11,709 nucleotides of DNA from an uncultured Stomatobaculum sp. (GCA_938010625.1 CALLVJ010000301.1:1-11709), one strand, 5' to 3'; counted from the first letter of the stretch, positions 1-7,067 are shown. Notes: a model not told the origin generated them from the sequence alone. Numbers and translations are program-made.

Positions 1-163
1 CATCCCCGACTTTGACAATCGCCTTTGCCGGAGCACCGATGTGCTGTGAGAGGGGATATACCATCTCGCCGGAGGTCGGTTTCAGCACTGTGACAGCTCT
101 GTCCATTGAGAGTTCCTTGCCCTCAAACGGATGGACGCCACCTCGAAAAGTTGCCAATCCCAT
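1..163 (-). CDS. rnfC: RnfC, Rnf complex electron-transfer subunit (N-terminal part only)
   Basis: Only the first 54 codons lie in the window; the rest runs off the left edge. The N-terminus MGLATFRGGVHPFEGKEL, followed by VLKPTSGEMVYPLSQHIGAP and AKAIVKVGD, is the conserved start of RnfC, with the GG-H-P motif and the PLSQHIGAP segment of the NQR/Rnf barrel-sandwich region. RnfC is the peripheral subunit of the membrane Rnf complex, which couples electron flow from reduced ferredoxin to NAD+ with Na+ or H+ export in anaerobes. The ATG at 161-163 is preceded by AGAGGG at a 7-base spacing. The gene has its own extended -10 promoter and lies downstream of the argS terminator, so it is probably the first gene of an rnf operon (rnfC is commonly first in Clostridia). 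The NADH- and FMN-binding parts are not visible, so integrity cannot be judged. Confidence 0.93.
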   Translation of the reverse strand, partial: MGLATFRGGVHPFEGKELSMDRAVTVLKPTSGEMVYPLSQHIGAPAKAIVKVGD

Positions 164-207
164 CTGACTACCCTCTTTCTTTCAGATTTCAGTTACTATG
201 CGTTAAT

Positions 208-236
208 ATTATAACATGCCGATAACGGCTAAATTA
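208..236 (-). promoter_or_regulatory. Extended -10 promoter of rnfC
   Basis: On the minus strand a perfect TATAAT (208-213) is preceded by TG one base upstream (TGTTATAAT, 208-216), the extended -10 form. The hexamer 17 bases further upstream, TAATTT (231-236), is a poor -35, consistent with reliance on the extended -10. The spacer holds the dyad GCCG-ATAA-CGGC (plus strand, 218-229), a possible operator. Predicted transcription starts near 201, giving a leader of about 38 bases. Confidence 0.65.
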
Positions 237-238
237 GG

Positions 239-267
239 AAAAACCACGCAAAGCGTGGTTTTTTTTT
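239..267 (-). terminator. Rho-independent terminator of argS (possibly bidirectional)
   Basis: A perfect 6-bp stem CCACGC/GCGTGG (244-249 and 253-258) has a 3-base loop. It is flanked by five A on one side and nine T on the other (plus strand). Read on the minus strand, downstream of argS, it ends in TTTTTCC; read on the plus strand the U run is longer. All genes here are on the minus strand, so ending the efp-argS transcript before the rnfC promoter is the likely role. Confidence 0.75.
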
Positions 268-286
268 CATACAAACATTGCATTTC

Positions 287-2059
287 TCACATTCGCTCCG
301 GCACTTCCATGCCGAGCACACTGAGACAATGCTCAATGACCGTCTCTGCGGTCGCAATCAAGGCGAGATAAGCGCGCTTTTTCTCTTCATCTGCCTCCTG
401 CAAAATGCGCACGGCATGATAGAAGGAGTTGAAATGATTTGAGAGTTCATAGAGATACTGGCAGATGCGGTGCGGCGCGAGCTCCTTCCAGGCGCCGCGC
501 ATGATCTCCGGATAGCGCGCGAGATCAAGGAATATCGCCTTTTCGCTCTCACTTTCTGCCGGGCGAAGATTGGCCGCCGCAATTGCCGTGCCTCCCTGCT
601 GTGCATACTTTTTCAGAATCGACTTGATGCGGACAGCTGTATAGAGAATGTAGGGGCCGGTGTTGCCCTCAAACGAGGCAAAGCGCTCGAGATCAAAGAC
701 ATAGTCCTTCGCCGACTGGTTCGAGAGATCAGCATATTTCAGCGCAGCGAGAGCGACCATCTTCGAAGTCCTCTCCGCTTCCTCGGGCGAAATCTCCGGA
801 TTCTCGGCAATGCGGGTCGAGACTGCGTCCCGAATTTCACGAATCAGGGTCTCAAGGCGCATCACACCGCCCTCACGCGTCTTAAACGGCTTCCCGTCCT
901 TGCCGTTCATCGTGCCGAACCCGATGTAAATCAGCTCGTGCTCCGGCGGGACAATGCCCGCCTTTCTCGCGACGCGGAAAAACTGCGTGTAGTGCAACTC
1001 CTGGCGCTTATCTGCGACATAGATATAGCAGTCCGGCGAGAGCTCTGCCTCTCGGTCAATGAGGGTTGCGAGATCACTGGTCGCATAGAGCGCAGCGCCA
1101 TCCGATTTCCGCACGATGCAGGGCGGCAGTTCCTTCCTGTCACCAGGCTCTGCAATGTCCACGACAAGTGCGCCCTCGGAGTTATGCGCAATGCCGCGCT
1201 TTTCGAGGTCTTCCAGGAGTGCCGGGATAAAAGGCTGCGCGTCGGACTCGCCCTTCCAGAGTTCAAACGAGACCGCGAGCGCGTCATAATTCTTCTTGAG
1301 ATCCGCCTTCGAGATCCGGAGAATGTGCTTCCAGAGCGCCGTGAAGCCCGGATCGCCGCTCTGCAGCTTCACGGTCGCGAGGTGCGCTGCCTCTGCAAAT
1401 GCCTCGTCCTCCTTGGAGCGCTTGCTCGCCGTCGGGTAAATCTCCTCGAGTTCAGAGATCGTAAACGGCGCCTCTTCCGGATAGGATCCGGTAAAGTGCT
1501 CATCAAAATACGGGAGCTCCGGTTTTCTTAAGCGCAGTTCTTCGATGATGAGTCCCATCTGCAATCCCCAGTCGCCGAGATGCACATCGCCGATCATCTT
1601 GTTTCCGAAGAACGCGCCCATGCGCTTTAATGCCTCGCCGATGATCGCCGAGCGCAGGTGCCCGACATGCAGCGGCTTCGCGACATTCGCACCGCCGTAG
1701 TCGACGAGAATCTTTCGATGTTCATCGCGCGGAACGCCGCACTGCGGCTGCTCTGCGAGAGCGCACACCGCGTCCCGGAGCGCTTCCGAGCTCACGCGGA
1801 GGTTGATGAAGCCCGGCGGCACTGCGCCGACCTCCGAGAAGAGAGCCTCCCCTCTGAGTTCCGCCGCTACTGCCTCCGCGACCTCCAGCGGGCGCCTGCC
1901 TGCCTTCTTTGCCACTGCCATTGCGCTGTTGCACTGGTACTCACAGAGATCTGGGCGATTCGAGATCTGCACAGACGCAACCGTCGCTGGAAAGCCTGCC
2001 CTCTGAAACGCGCGCGTCACGCTCTCATTCATTGCCTCTAAGATTGTTCTGACTGCCAT
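287..2059 (-). CDS. argS: Arginyl-tRNA synthetase
   Basis: This 590-aa class I synthetase charges tRNA-Arg in the cytoplasm. Residues 1-110 match the ArgS N-terminal additional domain that reads the tRNA D-loop. The HIGH-type signature is KPLHVGHLRSA (HVGH at 131-134). The segment DGKPFKTREGG (about 388-398) stands where ArgS enzymes lack a canonical KMSKS. The motif GNTGPYILYTAVRIKSIL (466-483) and an alpha-helical anticodon-binding domain complete the family length. The ATG at 2057-2059 has GGGAG 7 bases upstream. The gene lies 63 bases after efp with a hairpin between them and no clear promoter of its own, so it is probably read at least partly from the efp promoter. No damage to key motifs is visible. 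Confidence 0.98.
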   Translation of the reverse strand: MAVRTILEAMNESVTRAFQRAGFPATVASVQISNRPDLCEYQCNSAMAVAKKAGRRPLEVAEAVAAELRGEALFSEVGAVPPGFINLRVSSEALRDAVCALAEQPQCGVPRDEHRKILVDYGGANVAKPLHVGHLRSAIIGEALKRMGAFFGNKMIGDVHLGDWGLQMGLIIEELRLRKPELPYFDEHFTGSYPEEAPFTISELEEIYPTASKRSKEDEAFAEAAHLATVKLQSGDPGFTALWKHILRISKADLKKNYDALAVSFELWKGESDAQPFIPALLEDLEKRGIAHNSEGALVVDIAEPGDRKELPPCIVRKSDGAALYATSDLATLIDREAELSPDCYIYVADKRQELHYTQFFRVARKAGIVPPEHELIYIGFGTMNGKDGKPFKTREGGVMRLETLIREIRDAVSTRIAENPEISPEEAERTSKMVALAALKYADLSNQSAKDYVFDLERFASFEGNTGPYILYTAVRIKSILKKYAQQGGTAIAAANLRPAESESEKAIFLDLARYPEIMRGAWKELAPHRICQYLYELSNHFNSFYHAVRILQEADEEKKRAYLALIATAETVIEHCLSVLGMEVPERM

Positions 2060-2084
2060 ACGGTTTCTCCCAATGTGAAGAAGA

Positions 2085-2104
2085 GCAGCCCGGCAACGGG
2101 CTGC
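2085..2104 (-). terminator. Hairpin between efp and argS (weak terminator or attenuator)
   Basis: A perfect 8-bp stem GCAGCCCG/CGGGCTGC with a 4-base loop occupies most of the efp-argS gap. On the minus strand it is followed by TCTTCTTCACATT, which is T-rich but interrupted by C. This is weaker than a standard U tract, so partial termination or mRNA end protection is more likely than full termination. The stem ends about 25 bases before the argS start codon. Confidence 0.5.
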
Positions 2105-2122
2105 CCTTCGTAATTCTGCCTT

Positions 2123-2686
2123 TTAGTTCTGCGCTCTGCCAAGATACTCGCCCGTGCGGGTGTCAATCTTGACGCGGTCGCCGATGTTGACAAAGAGCGG
2201 CACAGAAATCTGTGCGCCAGTCTCGACGGTGGCAGGCTTCTGTGCGCCAGTTGCCGTATTACCCGCAAAGCCCGGCTCCGTCTCTGTGACTTCCAGCTCA
2301 ACAAAAAGCGGCGGTTCGACCGAAAACACGTTGCCGTTGTAGGAGACAATCTTGACCATCTCATTCTCCTTGACGAACTTCAACGCATCGCCGATCAAAT
2401 CCTTATTCAGTGAAATCTGATCATAGGTCTCGGTGTTCATGAAGTTGTACATGTCATCGTCTGCATAGAGATACTGCATCTCGACGCGGTCAATACGTGC
2501 AGCCGGGAATTTCTCCGTCGGACGGAAGGTGCGCTCAGTCACGGCTCCTGTCATCACATTTTTAATCTTGGTGCGCACAAACGCCGCGCCCTTGCCCGGC
2601 TTCACATGCTGGAATTCGATGATCTGATAGACCGCGTTGTCAATCTCGAGCGTGATGCCGTTTCTGAAATCACCTGCAGAAATCAT
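2123..2686 (-). CDS. efp: Translation elongation factor P
   Basis: This 187-aa protein matches EF-P over its full length. It has an N-terminal KOW-like domain, with the loop [10 protein letters not shown] carrying the conserved lysine (K32) that is post-translationally modified in many bacteria. Two OB-type domains follow, with the family signature region [19 protein letters not shown] and the C-terminal [26 protein letters not shown] binds stalled ribosomes between the P and E sites and speeds peptide-bond formation at consecutive prolines. The ATG at 2684-2686 has GGAGG about 8 bases upstream. A separate promoter precedes it in the 87-base gap after aroE. No EF-P-modifying enzyme is encoded in the window, so the type of lysine modification cannot be inferred here. 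Confidence 0.98.
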   Translation of the reverse strand: MISAGDFRNGITLEIDNAVYQIIEFQHVKPGKGAAFVRTKIKNVMTGAVTERTFRPTEKFPAARIDRVEMQYLYADDDMYNFMNTETYDQISLNKDLIGDALKFVKENEMVKIVSYNGNVFSVEPPLFVELEVTETEPGFAGNTATGAQKPATVETGAQISVPLFVNIGDRVKIDTRTGEYLGRAQN

Positions 2687-2727
2687 AAGTTAACCCTCCA
2701 TCCATTCGTTCCCAAATAGTCTACTGT

Positions 2728-2756
2728 ATTCTACGACAGGCCCAAAATTTTCGCAA
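2728..2756 (-). promoter_or_regulatory. Promoter of efp (-35 TTGCGA, -10 TAGAAT)
   Basis: On the minus strand TTGCGA (2751-2756) and TAGAAT (2728-2733) are separated by exactly 17 bases, one or two mismatches from the sigma-A consensus. The predicted start near 2721 leaves a leader of about 35 bases carrying GGAGG. It probably drives efp and, through the intergenic hairpin, argS. Confidence 0.6.
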
Positions 2757-2773
2757 GCATTTTCCGCTTTTCC

Positions 2774-3640
2774 CTAAGCGGGAAGCACCTCTCTGGCGAG
2801 GGCTAGAAGTTTTTCCTCCCCTTCTGCCGCACACCGCTTGCCTGTCCAGAGCGAAAAGGCCTGCACTCCCTGGGAAATCAGCATCGCAAGGCCGCCAGCC
2901 ACCGGCTTGCCCGCCGCACGCGCGAGCTGTAGAAATCTTGTCTCCTCCGGCGTATAGACAAGATCCGCCGCCGCCGAGAGCTTTTCAAAAAACCGCGGCG
3001 CTTCGATAACGCTCTCCCCACACTTTGGCCACATGCCAACACTTGTGCACTGTATACAGAGATAGTCGTTTTTGGGAAGCTCTCTCCAGCTTTCCAGCGC
3101 CGCCGCGCGTACTGCCACAGCTGGGTTAATTGTCTGTGCGCTCTCTGCGAGTGCTCTCGCCCGCGCAACATTCCGGTTCAAAATTACTACTTCGCTTGCG
3201 CCCCCCATCACAGCGAGTACCGCCGCGCTCCGCGCTGCGCCGCCTGCGCCGAGCAGCAGGACGCGCGCGCCTTCCGTCCGCAAATTTTTTCGCGCGAGCA
3301 TCGTCTTCATCCCGGCCATGTCGGTGTTGTGCCCGACATAGCCCGTCTCTGTCCAAACCAGCGTATTCACTGCGCCAATGAGCTGCGCTTCCTCGCTGAG
3401 ACCGCTGAGATAGGGAAGCACTGCCTCTTTATATGGAACCGTCACATTAAAACCCGCGATCCCGAGCGCGTGCGCGCCGCGGATTGCCGCGCCGAGTTCG
3501 TCCGGATTTTTCACTTCAAAGGGCAAATAGACAGCATTTTCCCCGCAGAAAGCTGCGAGTGCATTCTGGATGTGCGGGGAAAGGCTGTGCCCGATTGGAT
3601 GGGCGAGCAGCCCCAGAACTCTGGTCCTTGCGTCGATCAT
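2774..3640 (-). CDS. aroE: Shikimate dehydrogenase
   Basis: This 288-aa enzyme reduces 3-dehydroshikimate to shikimate with NADPH in chorismate synthesis. Shikimate-site motifs are PIGHSLSP (15-22), NVTVPYKEAV with catalytic K71, GAVNTLV (89-95) and GHNTDMAG with D107. The Rossmann glycine loop is LLGAGGAARSAA (129-140), followed by NRNVARA, consistent with NADP preference. The C-terminal GGLAMLISQGVQAFSLWTG is typical. The ATG overlaps the yqeG stop as ATGA, so the gene is translationally coupled as the last member of the TAXI-nrdR-yqeG-aroE operon. The yqeG-aroE proximity is also known from Bacillus. It supplies the same aromatic pathway that feeds trpBA elsewhere in the window, although those genes belong to separate transcripts. 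Confidence 0.97.
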   Translation of the reverse strand: MIDARTRVLGLLAHPIGHSLSPHIQNALAAFCGENAVYLPFEVKNPDELGAAIRGAHALGIAGFNVTVPYKEAVLPYLSGLSEEAQLIGAVNTLVWTETGYVGHNTDMAGMKTMLARKNLRTEGARVLLLGAGGAARSAAVLAVMGGASEVVILNRNVARARALAESAQTINPAVAVRAAALESWRELPKNDYLCIQCTSVGMWPKCGESVIEAPRFFEKLSAAADLVYTPEETRFLQLARAAGKPVAGGLAMLISQGVQAFSLWTGKRCAAEGEEKLLALAREVLPA

Positions 3641-4146
3641 GCCTGCACTCCTTTCTGCTTCTGTCTGTGGTAGAGCGCGAGAACAGGACGCTCCAAAAGG
3701 CGTTTCAGGCGAATCTGAATCTCCTCGCGCGACTCCATCGGCTGCACGAGAAGACTGTGCATACCCGCGCGATTTGCGCCCCAGATATCTGTGAAGAGCT
3801 GGTCGCCAATCGCAATTGTCTCCTCTGGTGCCGTCCCCATCCGCGCCATCGCCTTTCGGTAGCCATAGCGCCGCGGTTTTAAGGCGCGCTCCACATAAGG
3901 AAGATTTACTGCTGTCGCGAACGGAAGAATCCGCTCCGCGCGGTTATTGGAAACCAGGCACATCCGGAATCCCGCTGTCTTAAGCCTCTGAATCAGCGCG
4001 CGACTTCTCTGATCGGCGGGCGCATCCGGCGGCACCAGCGTATTGTCGATGTCAAAGACAATGCCGCGGATGCCTCGCACTGTGAGCGTCTCAAAGGGAA
4101 ACTCGTAAATTGAGCGAATCTCTTCCTCCGGAAAAAAGGCACTCAT
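3637..4146 (-). CDS. yqeG: YqeG family HAD-type phosphatase
   Basis: This 169-aa HAD-superfamily subclass IIIA protein has all four HAD motifs: motif I FDIDNTL with D32 (nucleophile) and D34, motif II VSNN with S66, motif III K90 in ALKPRR, and motif IV IGDQLFTDIWGAN with D115 and D120. It is a soluble, single-domain protein without a large cap, the size of the Bacillus YqeG family, whose physiological substrate is not well settled. Its start overlaps the nrdR stop and its stop overlaps the aroE start, each as a 4-base ATGA. Conserved pairing with aroE suggests a housekeeping role, but the sequence gives no substrate. Confidence 0.93.
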   Translation of the reverse strand: MSAFFPEEEIRSIYEFPFETLTVRGIRGIVFDIDNTLVPPDAPADQRSRALIQRLKTAGFRMCLVSNNRAERILPFATAVNLPYVERALKPRRYGYRKAMARMGTAPEETIAIGDQLFTDIWGANRAGMHSLLVQPMESREEIQIRLKRLLERPVLALYHRQKQKGVQA

Positions 4147-4607
4147 GCCTGCTCCTTCTGCGCAAGCAGTTTATTGATCTCCGCCATGAAGGTATTGACG
4201 TCCTCAAACTCCCGGTAGACCGAAGCGAAGCGCACATAGGCGACCGGGTCCACCTGTTTCAGCTGTTCCATAACCATCTCGCCGATCACGGTCGAGGGAA
4301 TTTCCCGCTCCTCGCGGTTAAAGAGCGCTGTCTCAACCGCATCCGTTATCGCCGTGATCTGCGCCGAACTGATGGGGCGCTTGTGGCAGGAGCTCACAAT
4401 ACCGCGTTCAATCTTCGCGCGGTCATAGGCTTCTCTCGAGTTGTCCTTCTTGATGATCATGAGCGGCATAGTCTCCGGCTTCTCGTAGGTGGTAAAGCGC
4501 TTCCCGCAGCGCTCGCATTGCCGCCGCCGCCGTATGGTCGCATTCTCGTCTGCGGGACGGGAATCAATGACGCGGGTATCGGGCGCATTGCAAAATGGGC
4601 ATTTCAT
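4143..4607 (-). CDS. nrdR: Transcriptional repressor NrdR
   Basis: This 154-aa protein is the zinc-ribbon/ATP-cone repressor of ribonucleotide reductase genes. An N-terminal zinc ribbon (C3, C6, C31, C34, in MKCPFC and CERCGKRF) with the basic stretch IRRRRQ forms the DNA-binding part. An ATP-cone (from MIIKKDNSREAYDRAKIERGI, about 50-140) senses dATP/ATP. Length and motifs are complete. It begins within the TAXI stop codon (ATGA overlap) and ends within the yqeG start. No nrd genes are in the window and I saw no sequence resembling an NrdR box in the intergenic regions, so its targets must lie elsewhere. Confidence 0.97.
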   Translation of the reverse strand: MKCPFCNAPDTRVIDSRPADENATIRRRRQCERCGKRFTTYEKPETMPLMIIKKDNSREAYDRAKIERGIVSSCHKRPISSAQITAITDAVETALFNREEREIPSTVIGEMVMEQLKQVDPVAYVRFASVYREFEDVNTFMAEINKLLAQKEQA

Positions 4608-5584
4608 TTCTTCTTTTCCTCCATGAGACCCTGGTCTCGATAATAGCGCAGCGCACTGTCATGCAGCGGCAGCGGCAACCGTTCCAGATAAAACGCTCTG
4701 TCGGTGATGCCGGCAAAATCTGTCCGCCTTTCTGCGAGCTCAGGCAACGTTTCGTACAGCTGCTCTGTCAGCTGATAAACGAGCGCGGCATCCATATCTG
4801 CGCGCACGCAGAGCAGACATTTGACGCCAAAACTCGGAATATCTTCCTCCTGGCCAGGATAACTGCCCTTGGGAATCACTGTTGCAAAATATTGCGGCTC
4901 GGCGGCGAGAATTTTATCAATCTCCGCCACATCATAACGGAGCAGCGTGCTCTTTCGCGCCGTCGCAAGCTTTTCGAGCCCCGGAGCTGGAATGCCGGCG
5001 AGGGCATGTACAGCCTTTACCTTTCCCGCCGTGACAAGATCCGCCCCGGAACCGATGCCGGCATTGTAGTAGTTCCCATCTTCCGGCAGCCGAAGCACTG
5101 CGATCGCAACGCGCGACGCGCGCTCGGTCGCGGATCCCTCGGGTCCAATGGCAATCGGCATGTCTTTTAATTCCGCCACTGTCTCGATGCCGCTCTCTTG
5201 CAGTGTCATCCACTGGCTCACACTCGGATAAACCGCTGCGATTGCGCGGAGATTTTCGCCGCCCGGCTGTTTCCTCGCCTCTGCTGCGACATCCGCCGTG
5301 ATCAGTGCGAGATCCACCTCACCGGTGAGCAGATCTCTCACATTTTCCGGCGAACCAGTCGAAGCCTTCAAATTAAAGCGGAGCGTTTCACTGCGCTTCT
5401 GCAGAGCTGCCGCGATGTCCACACTGTTCGCATACATGCTGCCGCCAGTATCCCCGGTTCCGATGGTGAGCCAGGTGATTTTTTTCTCTTTGCGCTGCGC
5501 CGCACAGGCGGAAAAAAAGCACAAAAAAGCAAGGCAAAGCGCAAGGACAGCGCGCTTTTTCCTCGCAGTCGTCGTTTTTCCCAT
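4604..5584 (-). CDS. TAXI family TRAP-type solute-binding lipoprotein
   Basis: This 326-aa protein belongs to the TAXI (TRAP-associated extracytoplasmic immunogenic) binding-protein family. Hallmarks are ITWLTIGTGDTGGSMYA near the N-terminus, STGSPENVRDLLTGEVDLALI, and the NYYNAGIGSGADLVTAGKVKAVHALAG segment. The N-terminus has basic residues (TTTARKKR), a hydrophobic run and FFSAC with C27 as probable lipidated cysteine, so it is predicted to be membrane-anchored outside the cell. Some TAXI proteins bind glutamate or related carboxylates. I chose the ATG at 5582-5584 because AGGAG lies 8 bases upstream; an in-frame TTG at 5620 has no ribosome site and would disturb the signal peptide. It is first in a coupled operon with nrdR, yqeG and aroE. 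No TRAP permease gene is in the window. The ligand is unknown. Confidence 0.9.
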   Translation of the reverse strand: MGKTTTARKKRAVLALCLAFLCFFSACAAQRKEKKITWLTIGTGDTGGSMYANSVDIAAALQKRSETLRFNLKASTGSPENVRDLLTGEVDLALITADVAAEARKQPGGENLRAIAAVYPSVSQWMTLQESGIETVAELKDMPIAIGPEGSATERASRVAIAVLRLPEDGNYYNAGIGSGADLVTAGKVKAVHALAGIPAPGLEKLATARKSTLLRYDVAEIDKILAAEPQYFATVIPKGSYPGQEEDIPSFGVKCLLCVRADMDAALVYQLTEQLYETLPELAERRTDFAGITDRAFYLERLPLPLHDSALRYYRDQGLMEEKKK

Positions 5585-5602
5585 TCCACAGCTCCTCTCT
5601 GT

Positions 5603-5628
5603 TTTCGGAATCAATATCAATTTCGGAA
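5603..5628 (-). repeat. Direct repeat of TTCCGAAA in the TAXI leader
   Basis: On the minus strand TTCCGAAA occurs at 5621-5628 and again at 5603-5610, separated by TTGATATTGA, which itself repeats TTGA. The repeat period is 18 bases and each copy is internally symmetric (TTC-C-GAA). It lies directly upstream of the AGGAG ribosome site, where it could bind a protein or affect translation. Function unknown. Confidence 0.5.
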
Positions 5629-5672
5629 ACGCTGAAAAAGGATGCAGAATCTGGTCAGTGTGCTCAGCGTTT
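5627..5672 (-). promoter_or_regulatory. 5'-end stem in the leader of the TAXI-nrdR-yqeG-aroE mRNA
   Basis: A perfect 9-bp inverted repeat, AAACGCTGA (5664-5672) and TCAGCGTTT (5627-5635), encloses a 28-base loop. The predicted transcription start (about 5670) falls in the first arm, so the 5' end of the mRNA would be sealed into the stem. No U run follows, so it is not a terminator. It resembles no riboswitch class I can recognise. Confidence 0.45.
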
Positions 5673-5676
5673 TTTC

Positions 5677-5705
5677 ATTATAACATCTGTATTTCTATGC
5701 TTCAA
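5677..5705 (-). promoter_or_regulatory. Promoter of the TAXI-nrdR-yqeG-aroE operon
   Basis: On the minus strand TTGAAG (5700-5705) and a perfect TATAAT (5677-5682) are 17 bases apart, and TG at -15/-14 makes an extended -10. This is the best-matching promoter in the window along with that of gltS. The -35 abuts the dyad motif at 5705-5723. Confidence 0.75.
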
Positions 5706-5723
5706 GTTTGTAACAAAAACACC
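5705..5723. promoter_or_regulatory. Dyad motif copy 1, shared with the kinase promoter
   Basis: The plus strand reads AGTTTGTAACAAAAACACC, with the inverted repeat TTTGT-N-ACAAA at its core. It matches 9616-9633 except for the central base and one A in the A run. It touches the -35 of the TAXI operon promoter and overlaps the U tract of the upstream gltS terminator. A transcription-factor operator is the most likely reading; the factor is unknown. Confidence 0.45.
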
Positions 5724-5743
5724 CCCCGCCAATGCGGAGGATG
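5712..5743 (-). terminator. Rho-independent terminator downstream of the GltS-family gene
   Basis: On the minus strand CATCCTCCGC pairs with GCGGGGGGTG over 10 positions (two G-T wobbles) with loop ATTG, followed by TTTTTGTTA. The hairpin begins about 30 bases after the symporter stop codon. The strong stem and U run indicate efficient termination before the TAXI promoter. Confidence 0.85.
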
Positions 5744-5773
5744 CTGCAGAGTTTCATATTTTTTTTATTCCTT

Positions 5774-7024
5774 TTACTTGCCAAAGAAGCTTCCCATCAG
5801 CGAGAGGCAGATCGGGTTGTAAATATCGTCGATGATCACCGCAAACGAAGGATAGAGCACCCATGCGACATCGTGATAACCATACTGATCCATGACAGCC
5901 TTCTCGTTTGCAACAGCGTTCGGCCCAGAACCGCAGCCCCATCCGCAGTTGCCTGCTGCCATGACAGCTGCACCGTAGTCTCTGCCGAAGAGGTTGAAGG
6001 AGATGAAAATTGCAAAGACTGCCATCAGGACTGCCTGTGCGACAAGGATCACGCCCATCTGCCCAGCGACTGGCGCGAGCTTCGTGATGTCAATCGTCAT
6101 CAGCACGAGTGCAAGATAGAGCTCGAGGAACATATGCTCAATGGCCTCAGTCTCCGGCACTCTCGTATCAATGCCAAAGGACTCCATCACGTTTCTGCCG
6201 ATAGCACCCGCGAAGAGGCAACCGATGAACTTCGGCATCTCAATCATCGGGATCGAATCGAGCAGCATGTAAATCGGCATGCCGAGCGCTGCGAGCAGCA
6301 GGCAAGTCGCAAACGCATAAATCATGCGCGTGTTGTCGAGCGCCGGCTTTGCTCCAGTTCTCTGCGCCTCCGGCTTGTCGTTCGGATCAGCCTTTAAGCC
6401 CTTGCTCGTGATGAGGTAAGCTGCGACCGGGCCGCCAATCAGAGATCCCATGATATTGCCGAGCGTACCAGCTGCGACGCCGACTGTCGTCGCATTGGCT
6501 GCGCCCATCTTCTCAAAGATTGGTCCGAATGCCGAAGCTGTGCCGACGCCGCCGGACATTGAAGCCGAGGAGCACTGGAGCGCCAGCAGTGGATTCATGC
6601 CGATCACGTGTGCCAGCACCACACCGAGAATATCCTGCAGGGTGATCAGCAGGCAGGCTGCAACTGCAATCATAATGCAGAGCTTGCCGCCTGCATTTCT
6701 CAGCATCTTTGCGCTGAAACCGTAGCCCACGCAGAGAAAGAACAGGTTCTGGCAGAGATCCTTCATGATCTTCGCATCAAAGGTGAACTCCATAATTCCC
6801 GCGCCCTTGATCGCTGAGATCACCAGTGAGAAGATGAGGCCCGAGACGACCGGCGCCGGAATTGCATACTTCTGCAGCGCCTTGGACTTCGACACCAGGA
6901 AGCGTCCGAGGAAGATGACCAGCGCTGCGAAACCGAGCGTTGTCAGATACTCGAACTGGAAGCTGGCAAGCTTACCCGCCTCTGCTGCGGCGTACTTGCC
7001 AAAGTAACCCATGAGTGTTTCCAT
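5774..7024 (-). CDS. gltS: GltS-family sodium/glutamate symporter
   Basis: This 416-aa polytopic membrane protein has about ten hydrophobic segments. The two family pore-loop motifs are present: SMSGGVGTASAFGPIFEKMG (155-174), and GNCGWGCGSGPNAVANEKAV (358-377) followed by YPSFAVIIDDIYNP. These correspond to the GGHGTAAAFGP-type and GATPTAIANM-type loops of E. coli GltS (ESS family). GltS takes up glutamate with Na+ in E. coli. The second loop here differs noticeably from that enzyme (GSGPNAVANE), so the substrate could be another amino acid or carboxylate. The ATG at 7022-7024 has AGGGG 10 bases upstream, slightly long. A strong promoter precedes it and a terminator follows it, so it is a single-gene transcript. 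The two-component operon directly upstream is a plausible regulator. Confidence 0.88.
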   Translation of the reverse strand: METLMGYFGKYAAAEAGKLASFQFEYLTTLGFAALVIFLGRFLVSKSKALQKYAIPAPVVSGLIFSLVISAIKGAGIMEFTFDAKIMKDLCQNLFFLCVGYGFSAKMLRNAGGKLCIMIAVAACLLITLQDILGVVLAHVIGMNPLLALQCSSASMSGGVGTASAFGPIFEKMGAANATTVGVAAGTLGNIMGSLIGGPVAAYLITSKGLKADPNDKPEAQRTGAKPALDNTRMIYAFATCLLLAALGMPIYMLLDSIPMIEMPKFIGCLFAGAIGRNVMESFGIDTRVPETEAIEHMFLELYLALVLMTIDITKLAPVAGQMGVILVAQAVLMAVFAIFISFNLFGRDYGAAVMAAGNCGWGCGSGPNAVANEKAVMDQYGYHDVAWVLYPSFAVIIDDIYNPICLSLMGSFFGK

Positions 7025-7067
7025 AATAAATATTCCCCTTTCACTCGTTGGAAACAGTAGCAGTATA

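Noticed and set aside
470..1531. Long open frame of 353 codons on the plus strand opposite argS
   Set aside because: It is the antisense shadow of a complete, motif-bearing argS in GC-rich DNA. The translation is rich in Arg, Leu and Cys with no recognisable domain.
2764..2781. Hairpin CCGCTT/AAGCGG overlapping the aroE stop codon as a terminator
   Set aside because: On the minus strand it is followed by AAAATGC with no U run, and the stem is only six base pairs.
5585..5620. TTG start at 5620 for the TAXI protein
   Set aside because: It has no ribosome site and would put 12 extra residues before the signal peptide. The ATG at 5584 has a well-spaced AGGAG.
5198..5822. Plus-strand open frames across the TAXI start and its promoter
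   Set aside because: They cross the terminator, promoter and leader of the minus-strand operon and look like shadow translations.
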